Shown in pieces: positions 1 to 5,584 of a DNA stretch of 6,867 nucleotides. Under the pieces are notes generated by a model that was not told the DNA's origin, ran no database searches, and was given only the letters and a program-made list of their open reading frames with translations. Location of the stretch: NCBI GenBank assembly GCA_023819025.1, contig JAMWDC010000116.1, forward strand, positions 1 through 6,867. The letters run 5' to 3'. The first letter of the stretch is position 1. Each line of letters opens with the position of its first letter. The position numbers and the translations under genes are program-made. This DNA comes from Candidatus Omnitrophota bacterium (GTDB taxonomy: Bacteria; Omnitrophota; Omnitrophia; Omnitrophales; Aquincolibacteriaceae).

Positions 1-86
1 ATTCTTTCCCACCTTTGGCGGGATCGGGATGACGATCTTGTCGGGTGCTCTTAATATCGGCTGTTTCTGGTAAATTCTTTTCCTGC
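1..86. other. Intergenic flank downstream of the rRNA methyltransferase
   Basis: No reading frame here resembles a known protein. The only structure is a short palindrome at 7-23: arms TCCCACC and GGCGGGA, three-base loop, one G-T mismatch. On the minus strand it lies about 64 nt past the methyltransferase stop and is followed by AAGAAT, not a T-run, so it is a poor intrinsic terminator. Its look (cgtcat...cccgcc-aaa-ggtggg) recalls the short dispersed palindromes common between bacterial genes, but one copy cannot establish a repeat family. Confidence 0.35.
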
Positions 87-1265
87 TTAATCAATGACAC
101 AAAGCAGGCCCTTGAGGTATTCGCCTTCCGGGTGATAAATATTGATGGGATGATCAAAGGCGTGGGATGTCTTTTGAAGGATACGGAGATTGCGGTGGGC
201 ATCCTTCGCGGCACCGAATACAATCTTCTGAAAAAGATCCGAAGAGATGTAAGAAGAACAGGAGGCCGTAAAAAGCAGGCCGCCCGGAGAAAGCCGTCGG
301 ATCGCATAAAGGTTGATATCCTTGTATCCGCGCGACGCTTGTTGGATTTGCTGTTTATTCTTGCAGAAGGCGGGCGGGTCCAGAATGATCATGTCAAATT
401 CCTGGCGGGACTTGCGGAAATAGTCAAAAACATCCTCTTTCACAAACTGTGTATGAGTGAACGACAAGTTATTTCTCGAAAAGTTTTCGCGTGCGACATT
501 CAGTGCGGTCTCCGAAGACTCGACGCAGACTACTTCGTCGGCACCGCCCTTGGCGGCATAGACACCAAATCCCCCGGTATAGGCAAAACAATTCAACACC
601 CTCCGCCCGCGGCTGTGACGCCCGACGAGCCAGCGGTTGTCTCGCTGATCCAGAAAAAATCCCGTTTTTTGTCCGCCATGGATATCGACGAGAAACAAAT
701 TTCCGTTTTCTTCAATTTCAATAAAATCCGGAGGTTCCTCGCCCGCTAATTTTCCGGCCCGTTTGGGAATACCTTCCCAATCCCGTTCCGGGGTATCGTC
801 TTTTTCATAGATCCCGCGAACCGATGTTGTTTTTAGGAGAATCGCAACAATGACCTCCTTCCAGAGATCCATGCCCGCCGTGAGAAACTGGACCACGAGA
901 TACTCGTGATACCGGTCGACCACAAGACCAGGTAGGAAATCACCTTCGGAATTAATCAAACGGCAGGCATTGGTCTGGGGAGGTAAGAAACGCTGCCTTA
1001 ATGCTACGGCATCGCTGATTTTTTTCTCGAAAAACTCGGGGCCGATAGAAATATCTTCAAAGGCAAGCATCCGAATTGCGATCTGTGAACGGGGATTCAA
1101 ATATCCGATCCCGAGAAATTGGTTCTCGGCAGAGAAAACCCGGATCAAATCCCCCGTCTCAAATCCATCGTCGATCTGATCAATAGCCCCTGAAAACACC
1201 CAGGGGTGGCGGCCTTCCAGAGGTTTTTCTTTTCCTTTCTTTAACAGACACCGGAGGGTCTTCAT
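87..1265 (-). CDS. rlmI: RlmI-like class I SAM-dependent rRNA (cytosine-C5) methyltransferase, PUA domain
   Basis: Predicted cytoplasmic methyltransferase that uses S-adenosylmethionine to make 5-methylcytosine in 23S rRNA. The specific base (C1962 for E. coli RlmI) is known for the family, not shown here. The start at 1265 gives 392 residues, close to E. coli RlmI (396), and begins MKTLRCLLKKGKEKPLEGRH, the usual N-terminal PUA opening with HPWVFSGAI at 20-28. Family landmarks: HGGQKTGFFLDQRDNR (196-211), the SAM-binding loop NCFAYTGGFGVYAA (225-238), acidic E249 at the ribose-binding position, LDPPAF (295-300), and TASCSSYI (333-340), whose Cys336 sits in the conserved SCS segment. The start ATG shares ATGA with the uppP stop (4-nt overlap). 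There is no Shine-Dalgarno, which fits translational coupling. A longer frame upstream would lie inside uppP and adds nothing conserved. RlmI versus a close paralogue cannot be settled by eye. Confidence 0.9.
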   Translation of the reverse strand: MKTLRCLLKKGKEKPLEGRHPWVFSGAIDQIDDGFETGDLIRVFSAENQFLGIGYLNPRSQIAIRMLAFEDISIGPEFFEKKISDAVALRQRFLPPQTNACRLINSEGDFLPGLVVDRYHEYLVVQFLTAGMDLWKEVIVAILLKTTSVRGIYEKDDTPERDWEGIPKRAGKLAGEEPPDFIEIEENGNLFLVDIHGGQKTGFFLDQRDNRWLVGRHSRGRRVLNCFAYTGGFGVYAAKGGADEVVCVESSETALNVARENFSRNNLSFTHTQFVKEDVFDYFRKSRQEFDMIILDPPAFCKNKQQIQQASRGYKDINLYAIRRLSPGGLLFTASCSSYISSDLFQKIVFGAAKDAHRNLRILQKTSHAFDHPINIYHPEGEYLKGLLCVID

Positions 1266-2095
1266 GGAATGAAAAAATGGCAGGCAAGCGCTACGACTCC
1301 AATGGCCAAGCAATAATAGCCGAAAACAAAAAACCGGCTGCGCTCAATGATCCTTAAGAGAAAGGCGATCGCAAAATAGCCGACAATCGCGGAAACGAAA
1401 AATCCGACGAGAAGGACATGCATGTCGGCATATGATCGATTGCCTCCCTGCCCCAACTCGAGCAGGCTCGCCCCCAGAATCGCGGGAACCGCGATCAGAA
1501 ACGAAAAACGGGCTGCATCCTTTTTCTCGATCCCTAAAAACATACCGCCTAAGATCGTAGAACCCGAACGTGAAATACCCGGAATGAGCGCAATCCCCTG
1601 AACAAAACCGATCAGAAGGGCATCCAGCGGTTTCATTGAAGCCAGGGATCGTTTACCTCCGTCATGCCCGCGGCTCAAAAGAAGGACCGCACCCATGACC
1701 ATCCAGGCAATTCCAACGCCGAAGACGGAGCCGAATAAAGATTCCACCCGATCCTTAAAGAGAAATCCCATCAATCCGGCTGGAATAGTCGCGAGAATGA
1801 TGTATGCGCCAAAGCGGGCATTCGGATATTTCCCTTCAATGGCCCTCCGGCTAAACGTGTGCAGAAAATCCAAGGTGTAAAGCATCGTATCGTCAATGAT
1901 CACGTACAATTCACGCCTGAAATAAATCAATACGGCAAAGAGTGTCCCTAAATGAACCGTGACATCAAAGTCAAGCATGGGTTCTTTAAGCCCAAAAAGA
2001 TGCTGAAACAAGACGAGATGGCCCGAACTCGAGATGGGGAGAAATTCCGTCAGCCCCTGAACCATACCCAGCCAAATTGCATCCATAACGGTCAT
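1262..2095 (-). CDS. uppP: Undecaprenyl-diphosphatase (UppP/BacA family)
   Basis: Integral membrane phosphatase that converts undecaprenyl diphosphate to the monophosphate, recycling the lipid carrier for peptidoglycan and surface-glycan synthesis. Overproduction of family members gives bacitracin resistance. The 277-residue length is normal. Seen: the first active-site block Q13-G-L-T-E17-F-L-P-I-S-S-S-G-H26, matching the family (E/Q)xxxE motif, and the second block P172-G-I-S-R176-S-G-S-T180. The rest is about eight hydrophobic segments, with a charged stretch around 141-155. An in-frame TAA a few codons upstream limits the start to M1 or M4. Neither has a clear Shine-Dalgarno, so coupling to the manC-like gene 25 bp upstream is likely. 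The stop overlaps the next start (ATGA). The context with GDP-mannose genes suggests a shared role in envelope glycan supply. Confidence 0.95.
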   Translation of the reverse strand: MTVMDAIWLGMVQGLTEFLPISSSGHLVLFQHLFGLKEPMLDFDVTVHLGTLFAVLIYFRRELYVIIDDTMLYTLDFLHTFSRRAIEGKYPNARFGAYIILATIPAGLMGFLFKDRVESLFGSVFGVGIAWMVMGAVLLLSRGHDGGKRSLASMKPLDALLIGFVQGIALIPGISRSGSTILGGMFLGIEKKDAARFSFLIAVPAILGASLLELGQGGNRSYADMHVLLVGFFVSAIVGYFAIAFLLRIIERSRFFVFGYYCLAIGVVALACHFFIP

Positions 2096-2120
2096 AAAAT
2101 TCGTTTAGTACTGGCTATGT

Positions 2121-3182
2121 TTATAAATACCGGGTTTGTTTTTCAGTTTTAAGCTGCTCCACCACCTTACGGATGAGTTCGGTCTTATCTTTATGCGCCA
2201 CCAGCAATGCATCCAGTGTATCAATAACGATGTGATCGCGGATCCCCACGAGGGCAATCAACCGTTTCCGGCTTTTGACCACATTGCCCGAACTATCCAC
2301 AAAGATCGCTTTACCTAGAACCGCGTTCTGATCACGATCCTTGGGCCAGAATTGACCTGCTACTTTCCAATCCCCGACATCACTCCAGCCCATGTCGACC
2401 GGCAGGGTCAGAATTTTGCCGCGCAATTTCTCCATCAAACCGTAGTCAATCGAAATATTGGGCATCCGGCGATAAAACCGTTTCATCCCCTTTCTGATGC
2501 CATGATCCGTAATTTTAACCGCCAAATCATAGGCAGACGGCAAATAGGTATTGGTTGCTTCCAATAATTTGTCGGCCCGCCAGACAAACATCCCGCTATT
2601 CCAATAAAAGCGACCGGTACGCAGAAAGGCACGCGCCCTTTGAACATCCGGCTTCTCATGAAACTTCTTCAGACGATAGATTTTGAATCCGTCTTTCCGG
2701 CCGACAAGTTTGTCCGTCTCCAAATAGCCGTAGCCGGTATGAGGAAAGTCCGGTTGAATGCCGAAGGTCACTGGAAATTGATACCTCCAGGCAATGTCAG
2801 CTGCCTGCCGTAAGGCCGTACGAAAATAACCCACTTTTTCGATGCGATGGTCTGCCGGTAAAATTGCGAGAACCGCTTCAGGGTCTTTTCGTATCACGAT
2901 GGACGCGACAAGGGCTGCACAGGGAGCCGTATTTCTGCCGACGGGTTCGCCCAAAATCTGGGAGTGCGGGATCGCCAAAAATCGGGCGGCTTGAGAGACC
3001 TTCGCATCCTGGGTGACAACGAGGATGCGGGACGGCGGGATCACCCCTTGGAGGCGGTCCACCGTTTGCTCAAGAAGGGATCGGCAACCAAAAATACGAA
3101 GAAATTGTTTGGGATTTTCGGTGCGGCTTTCAGGCCAGAACCGTGTCCCCTGTCCGCCCGCCATGACAAGTGCCCAAAGCAT
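2121..3182 (-). CDS. manC: Mannose-1-phosphate guanylyltransferase (single-domain, ManC type)
   Basis: Makes GDP-mannose from mannose-1-phosphate and GTP in the cytoplasm. GDP-mannose is the donor for mannosylated or fucosylated surface glycans. At 353 residues it is a nucleotidyltransferase without the C-terminal isomerase domain of bifunctional enzymes. Motifs: nucleotide-binding GGQGTRFWPESR (9-20) with NPKQFL (24-29, Lys26), GRNTAP (82-87), LPADH (108-112), GYGYLE (150-155), FHEKP (174-178), WNSGMF (194-199), SIDYGLME (244-251) and GWSDVGDW (265-272). These distinguish it from glucose-1-phosphate uridylyl- and thymidylyltransferases. The start ATG overlaps the stop of the phosphomannomutase by one base (TAATG), with GGGAG five bases before it, so the two consecutive pathway steps are translationally coupled. 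No lesion is seen. Confidence 0.94.
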   Translation of the reverse strand: MLWALVMAGGQGTRFWPESRTENPKQFLRIFGCRSLLEQTVDRLQGVIPPSRILVVTQDAKVSQAARFLAIPHSQILGEPVGRNTAPCAALVASIVIRKDPEAVLAILPADHRIEKVGYFRTALRQAADIAWRYQFPVTFGIQPDFPHTGYGYLETDKLVGRKDGFKIYRLKKFHEKPDVQRARAFLRTGRFYWNSGMFVWRADKLLEATNTYLPSAYDLAVKITDHGIRKGMKRFYRRMPNISIDYGLMEKLRGKILTLPVDMGWSDVGDWKVAGQFWPKDRDQNAVLGKAIFVDSSGNVVKSRKRLIALVGIRDHIVIDTLDALLVAHKDKTELIRKVVEQLKTEKQTRYL

Positions 3183-4540
3183 TAGAACTCCCGGCGCAAG
3201 GCCTTGATTTTGTTTTCGATGATCGCGCGTATCTCGGTAAGTCTCGGCCCACTGACTGCTTCAAAACGCATCACGAGCACCGGCTGAGTATTGGATACGC
3301 GCACAAGCCCCCAGCCGTCGGGAAATTGAATCCGTGCCCCGTCCGTGGTGATGACCTTGTACTCTTTTTGAAACTCTTGGACCGCCCTTTCGATGAGTTT
3401 AAACTTGATGTCGTCGGGACATTCCACACGGATTTCGGGTGTCGATACCATCGGTGGCAAATCCTCCAGATGCTTGGACAGCAGAATGTTCTCCTCATCA
3501 ATCAGTTCAAGCATCCGGCAGGCGGCGTAGATCGCATCGTCGAAACCAAACCAGCGGTCTTTGAAAAACATGTGCCCGCTCATCTCGCCGGCCAGCGCGG
3601 CATTGACCTCTTTCATTTTCGCTTTGATGAGAGAATGCCCGGTCTTCCACATGATCGGATACCCGCCCCGCTTGGCGATATCATCGTAAATCTGCTGGGA
3701 ACATTTCACGTCGCCGATGATCGTGGCCCCGGGTTTTTTCTTGAGGATCGCCCGTGCATAAAGCAAAAGGATTTTATCACCAAAAATAATTTGCCCTTTT
3801 TCGTCCACCACACCGATCCGGTCTGCATCACCATCAAACCCGATACCGACATCGGCTTGTGTCTCGACGACCTTCTTTTGAAGATCCGCCAGATTTGCGG
3901 GCACCGAGGGATCGGGGTGATGATCCGGAAAATCAGAATCCAGATTCGTATAAAGCTCGATGACTTCATGCCCCAGGCTTCGGATGAGATCCGGAGCCAC
4001 AAGTCCCGCCATGCCGTGTCCCGCGTCCACCACCACCTGAAGCCTGCGGCGAAACCTCAAAAGCCCCTTTACATATTTTTTGTAATCCTCGATGATCTCG
4101 CCCTTCCGGACTGTGCCTTTTCCAGAAACATAATCTTCCTTCTCGATACGTGTCTTTAGTTCTTGAATCTCCCGGCCATAAAAAGGCCGATCCGCGAGAT
4201 GGAGTTTGAAACCGTTATATTCAGGCGGATTGTGGGAGCCGGTGACAGAAATGCCGCCGTCAAGTTTTAAATAGGAGACAGAGAAATAAACGAGCGGCGT
4301 CGGGATGAGTCCTAGATCCAATACCTCGATGCCCGCCGAGGTCAACCCCGCGATTAACGCAGTTTGAATCCGTTTGGAACTTTTTCGCAAATCGTAACAG
4401 ACCGATATCTTTTTTTTTCCTTCCTTGACGAGGACGGATCCAAATGCCTGTCCGATGGCGTGCGTCACAGGATCTGTTAATTCTTCGTCCCCGAAACCCC
4501 GGATATCGTATTCGCGAAAGATATGCGCTGGGACTTTCAT
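3182..4540 (-). CDS. manB: Phosphomannomutase/phosphoglucomutase (ManB/AlgC type)
   Basis: Interconverts 6-phospho and 1-phospho mannose (and probably glucose) in the cytoplasm, feeding the guanylyltransferase encoded next. The 452 residues match the family length. Seen: N-terminal IFREYDIRG (7-15), phosphoserine loop TGSHNP (100-105, Ser102), metal loop FDGDADR (235-241, Asp236/238/240), sugar-specificity loop GEMSGH (318-323), and phosphate-binding loop RVSNTQPVLVMRFEA (414-428). The start at 4540 is chosen because GAGGGGGG lies five bases upstream and MKVPAHIFREYDIRG is the natural family N-terminus. The frame stays open upstream to 4675, but those 45 codons are tRNA-Leu(GAG) and leader sequence, so a 497-residue call would be wrong. 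No convincing promoter is seen in the 51 bp between the tRNA and this start. Readthrough from the tRNA locus is possible. PMM versus PGM preference cannot be read from sequence. Confidence 0.94.
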   Translation of the reverse strand: MKVPAHIFREYDIRGFGDEELTDPVTHAIGQAFGSVLVKEGKKKISVCYDLRKSSKRIQTALIAGLTSAGIEVLDLGLIPTPLVYFSVSYLKLDGGISVTGSHNPPEYNGFKLHLADRPFYGREIQELKTRIEKEDYVSGKGTVRKGEIIEDYKKYVKGLLRFRRRLQVVVDAGHGMAGLVAPDLIRSLGHEVIELYTNLDSDFPDHHPDPSVPANLADLQKKVVETQADVGIGFDGDADRIGVVDEKGQIIFGDKILLLYARAILKKKPGATIIGDVKCSQQIYDDIAKRGGYPIMWKTGHSLIKAKMKEVNAALAGEMSGHMFFKDRWFGFDDAIYAACRMLELIDEENILLSKHLEDLPPMVSTPEIRVECPDDIKFKLIERAVQEFQKEYKVITTDGARIQFPDGWGLVRVSNTQPVLVMRFEAVSGPRLTEIRAIIENKIKALRREF

Positions 4541-4545
4541 CGATA

Positions 4546-4553
4546 CCCCCCTC
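4546..4553 (-). promoter_or_regulatory. Ribosome binding site deciding the manB start
   Basis: On the minus strand GAGGGGGG is followed by TATCG and ATG. This strong purine-rich site with a 5-base spacer supports the start at 4540 over the upstream in-frame start lying in the tRNA. Confidence 0.7.
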
Positions 4554-4591
4554 AATACAAGTTGACCAACGTTATCACTGGCAAGTAATCC

Positions 4592-4673
4592 TGCGAGCGA
4601 GAGGACTCGAACCTCCATGCCTTGCGGCGCCAGCCCCTCAAGCTGGTGTGTCTGCCAGTTCCACCACGCTCGC
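4592..4673 (-). tRNA. tRNA-Leu(GAG), complete
   Basis: 82-nt leucine tRNA with every arm intact. Acceptor GCGAGCG (4667-4673) pairs perfectly with CGCTCGC (4593-4599). The D-arm closes with GTG/CAC. Anticodon stem CCAGC/GCTGG (4642-4646 with 4630-4634) encloses loop TTGAGGG, giving anticodon GAG at 4637-4639. A class II variable arm (GCC-GCAA-GGC, within 4617-4629) follows, then T-arm GGAGG/CCTCT around TTCGAGT. Discriminator A is at 4592. CCA is not encoded (next bases GGA), so it must be added after transcription. It reads CUC and, by wobble, CUU. It lies 51 nt upstream of manB. Its 5' half is duplicated exactly 370 bp upstream, and the GIY-YIG reading frame runs into it and stops in its anticodon loop. 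Confidence 0.97.
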
Positions 4674-4677
4674 ACAA
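4633..4677 (-). repeat. 45-bp direct repeat, copy A (inside the intact tRNA-Leu)
   Basis: Identical at all 45 positions to 5003-5047. It covers four bases upstream of the tRNA (TTGT on the minus strand), the whole 5' half, the anticodon loop and the first two bases of the 3' anticodon stem. Identity ends sharply on both sides. Confidence 0.97.
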
Positions 4678-4931
4678 TTCGCTTTGTCTTTTAGAAACCA
4701 AACGATCCAACGACGGCCTGTACTTGATGTTAAAAATTTTTCGCGGCGGCGGGCCCCTTCATAATCCGGAAATATTTCAAAATGGACCAATGAAAAAGGT
4801 ATCCGGCCTTTTGTCGACTTCACTCGACCTTCATTATGACGCTCGAACCGCTCTCCCAAATGGTTCGTTATGCCAACATAGTGCCTATGATCACGGTGAC
4901 TCTGTAAAATATAAACGTAACAATTCGTCAT
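4638..4931 (-). CDS. Small GIY-YIG domain nuclease (UPF0213/YhbQ-like)
   Basis: 97-residue single-domain protein of the GIY-YIG superfamily, whose members cut DNA with a metal-dependent one-domain fold. Landmarks: YVYIL (5-9), YVG (18-20, the 'YIG' half), Arg28 in LGERFERHN (25-33), VKSTKGRIPF (37-46), and ARRREKFL (60-67) with Glu64 as the likely metal ligand. The start at 4931 matches the family N-terminus (MTNCYVYIL). AAGG sits nine bases upstream, within a block copied from the tRNA variable arm. The frame is open back to a GTG at 5045, but those 38 codons are tRNA remnant and hairpins. Residues 87-97 (ASVVELADTPA) are encoded by the intact tRNA-Leu, and the TGA stop is in its anticodon loop, so the native domain probably ends near residue 83. 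Biological role unknown; a part in the tRNA duplication is inferred from position. Confidence 0.85.
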   Translation of the reverse strand: MTNCYVYILQSHRDHRHYVGITNHLGERFERHNEGRVKSTKGRIPFSLVHFEIFPDYEGARRREKFLTSSTGRRWIVWFLKDKANCASVVELADTPA

Positions 4932-4949
4932 TCGGATTTGCCTTGCGGC

Positions 4950-4972
4950 GTCCGCCACAAAACGCGGCGGAC
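4950..4972. repeat. Hairpin 2 of the cassette: perfect 7-bp inverted repeat
   Basis: Arms GTCCGCC (4950-4956) and GGCGGAC (4966-4972) around a 9-base loop. It sits directly against the variable-arm-like block and 19 bp before the GIY-YIG start. It is GC-rich without a T-run on either side, so it is not a typical terminator. It could shape the leader of the nuclease mRNA. Confidence 0.7.
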
Positions 4973-4975
4973 AAG

Positions 4976-5016
4976 CCAGCTTGGCCGTCACGTTTCTTGA
5001 CGGCCCCTCAAGCTGG
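4976..5016. repeat. Hairpin 1 of the cassette: 8-bp perfect stem extended by 7 bp
   Basis: Inner arms GGCCGTCA (4983-4990) and TGACGGCC (4998-5005) flank a 7-base loop. Outer arms CCAGCTT (4976-4982) and AAGCTGG (5010-5016) also pair, with four unpaired bases (5006-5009) on one side. The right outer arm is the tRNA anticodon stem plus loop bases, so in RNA this structure would capture the anticodon arm of the remnant. Confidence 0.75.
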
Positions 5017-5047
5017 TGTGTCTGCCAGTTCCACCACGCTCGCACAA
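5003..5047 (-). repeat. 45-bp direct repeat, copy B (tRNA-Leu 5' half)
   Basis: Second exact copy of 4633-4677, offset by 370 bp. This upstream copy lacks the tRNA 3' half. It is probably next to the original upstream region of the tRNA gene, which would mean the intact tRNA has been pushed 370 bp away from its ancestral promoter. Confidence 0.97.
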
Positions 5048-5076
5048 GCTGAATTTTTCAAAAAAAATTGGTCAGC
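5048..5076. terminator. AT-rich hairpin after the small helical protein gene, possible terminator
   Basis: It starts immediately after the stop codon at 5080-5078. Minus-strand arms GCTG/CAGC and AATTTTT/AAAAATT surround a 4-base loop, with three unpaired bases (ACC) on one side. The stem is AT-rich and not followed by a T-run on the minus strand, so termination would be weak. It may simply separate the gene from the tRNA locus. No clear promoter for the tRNA was identified in these bases. Confidence 0.3.
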
Positions 5077-5077
5077 A

Positions 5078-5416
5078 TTATTTTTTATTTTTGACCCTGC
5101 GCTCTTGTTCCAGCGTGGCTTCAACCTGAGCCAGTTTGACCGCAAGCTTCTTCGCCTCCTCGATTAAGGCCTTGATCTCGCGATCGCTGTCGGAAATCTT
5201 TTTCCCTTCCCGTGTGGATTTTTCGTAGATCCGGCCCCCCAACTTTGCAAACTGCCTCGTGACCTGGTGTTCCAGAGTCAGTTTATCGATCAGAAGTTTC
5301 GTAATATGAGCCGTCTCGCCTGCTTTTTCGGAAACCGCTTTGACCGTCTGCTTGGTCACCTCAAATGCCTGATTAAATGCCTTCTCCGCTTTTTCATAAA
5401 GGGTTTTCTTATCCAT
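5078..5416 (-). CDS. Small helical, coiled-coil-prone hypothetical protein
   Basis: 112-residue protein whose family I do not recognise. It is highly charged (Lys/Glu rich), has no Cys, no signal peptide and no membrane segment, and should be almost wholly helical. There are two likely helical stretches: residues about 1-50 (MDKKTLYEKAEKAFNQAFEV onward) and about 75-108 (IKALIEEAKKLAVKLAQVEA), with a Gly-containing break near LGGRIYEKS (59-67). The lysine-rich end KNKK follows. The start at 5416 is chosen because AGGAGAG (5423-5429) lies six bases upstream. A TTG nine codons earlier is in frame but would place that site inside the gene. Such small cytoplasmic helical proteins occur in many diderms, sometimes phasin-like or associated with DUFs, but no function is claimed. 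It stands alone between a 168-bp leader and the tRNA locus. Confidence 0.75.
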   Translation of the reverse strand: MDKKTLYEKAEKAFNQAFEVTKQTVKAVSEKAGETAHITKLLIDKLTLEHQVTRQFAKLGGRIYEKSTREGKKISDSDREIKALIEEAKKLAVKLAQVEATLEQERRVKNKK

Positions 5417-5584
5417 TCGAATCTCTCCTGAGATATGAATCAATCATTAAGGTCGATTGTTAAATCGGGGTGTTATCTTACCTTATCCTTTCGAAGAAAA
5501 ACACGACTTTTTTGTTTTCTCGAAAAGGGTTTAGAGACGATGAGGGAGCACTTTCGGCGGTCGAATTGGTAAGCCGGAGAGAAA
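5417..5584. other. 168-bp intergenic region with an AT-rich dyad
   Basis: No gene is seen here. At 5487-5528 an imperfect dyad (CCTTTCGA... with ...TCGAAAAGG, one bulged base, then a run pairing GAAAA with TTTTC) could be a bidirectional terminator for the outer-membrane protein gene, or a regulatory structure. It lacks flanking T-runs. A smaller dyad CGATT-GTTA-AATCG lies at 5454-5467, upstream of the small-protein gene. TAAGAT on the minus strand is a possible -10, but no matching -35 is convincing. Confidence 0.4.
5423..5429 (-). promoter_or_regulatory. Ribosome binding site for the small helical protein
   Basis: AGGAGAG on the minus strand, six bases before the ATG at 5416. It decides this start over the upstream in-frame TTG at 5443. 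Confidence 0.75.

Larger units (their letters stand above)
4939..5043 (-). pseudogene. tRNA-Leu remnant with two hairpin insertions
   Basis: Truncated second copy of the downstream tRNA-Leu. Its 5' half (5003-5043) is identical through the anticodon loop, and a later 12-base block at 4939-4950 equals the tRNA variable arm at 4618-4629. Between these blocks, where the intact tRNA has only three bases (TGG), lie about 52 bases made largely of two perfect hairpins. A GCTGGC in the middle (4975-4980) may be the 3' anticodon stem. The T-arm and 3' acceptor strand are absent, so it cannot be a working tRNA. The insertion reading rests on the 12-base match, which is suggestive but short. Confidence 0.65.
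4633..5047 (-). mobile_element. Candidate 370-bp tRNA-Leu-targeting GIY-YIG cassette
   Basis: Two perfect 45-bp copies of the tRNA-Leu 5' half bracket a GIY-YIG nuclease ORF and two hairpins. The period from copy to copy is 370 bp. Deleting one period restores a single intact tRNA-Leu, the geometry expected if a small element inserted at or near the anticodon loop while bringing (or duplicating) the 5' half. No integrase, transposase or terminal inverted repeat is seen. The nuclease is the only protein that could act. Alternatives are a plain tandem duplication that later decayed, or recombination between neighbouring tRNA-Leu genes. The structure is directly visible; mobility is inferred. 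Confidence 0.4.

Noticed and set aside
7..23. Intrinsic terminator for the methyltransferase operon
   Set aside because: The stem has a three-base loop and a G-T mismatch, and the minus strand continues AAGAAT with no T-run.
45..749. 234-codon plus-strand open frame
   Set aside because: It is antisense to the methyltransferase SAM-binding and C-terminal regions and has no family resemblance.
2048..2068. Gln13 in UppP in place of the catalytic-type glutamate
   Set aside because: The family motif is (E/Q)xxxE, so Gln here is an ordinary variant and not a lost active site.
3170..4159. 329-codon plus-strand open frame
   Set aside because: It is antisense to the motif-complete phosphomannomutase, shows no recognisable protein features, and is a shadow of that gene's codon composition.
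4633..5047. Group I intron in the tRNA-Leu anticodon loop carrying a GIY-YIG homing endonuclease
   Set aside because: Removing 370 nt would restore a tRNA, as an intron would, but the downstream tRNA is already complete. The ORF takes up most of the interval, leaving too little room for a group I catalytic core. The protein resembles small single-domain GIY-YIG proteins, with no additional DNA-binding domain.
4633..5047. attL/attR of an integrase-type genomic island
   Set aside because: No integrase is present, the interval is only 370 bp, and the repeated part is the 5' half of the tRNA, not the usual 3' end.
4622..5167. 181-codon plus-strand open frame across the tRNA, cassette and small-protein gene
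   Set aside because: It reads the tRNA repeats twice and runs antisense to two better-supported genes.
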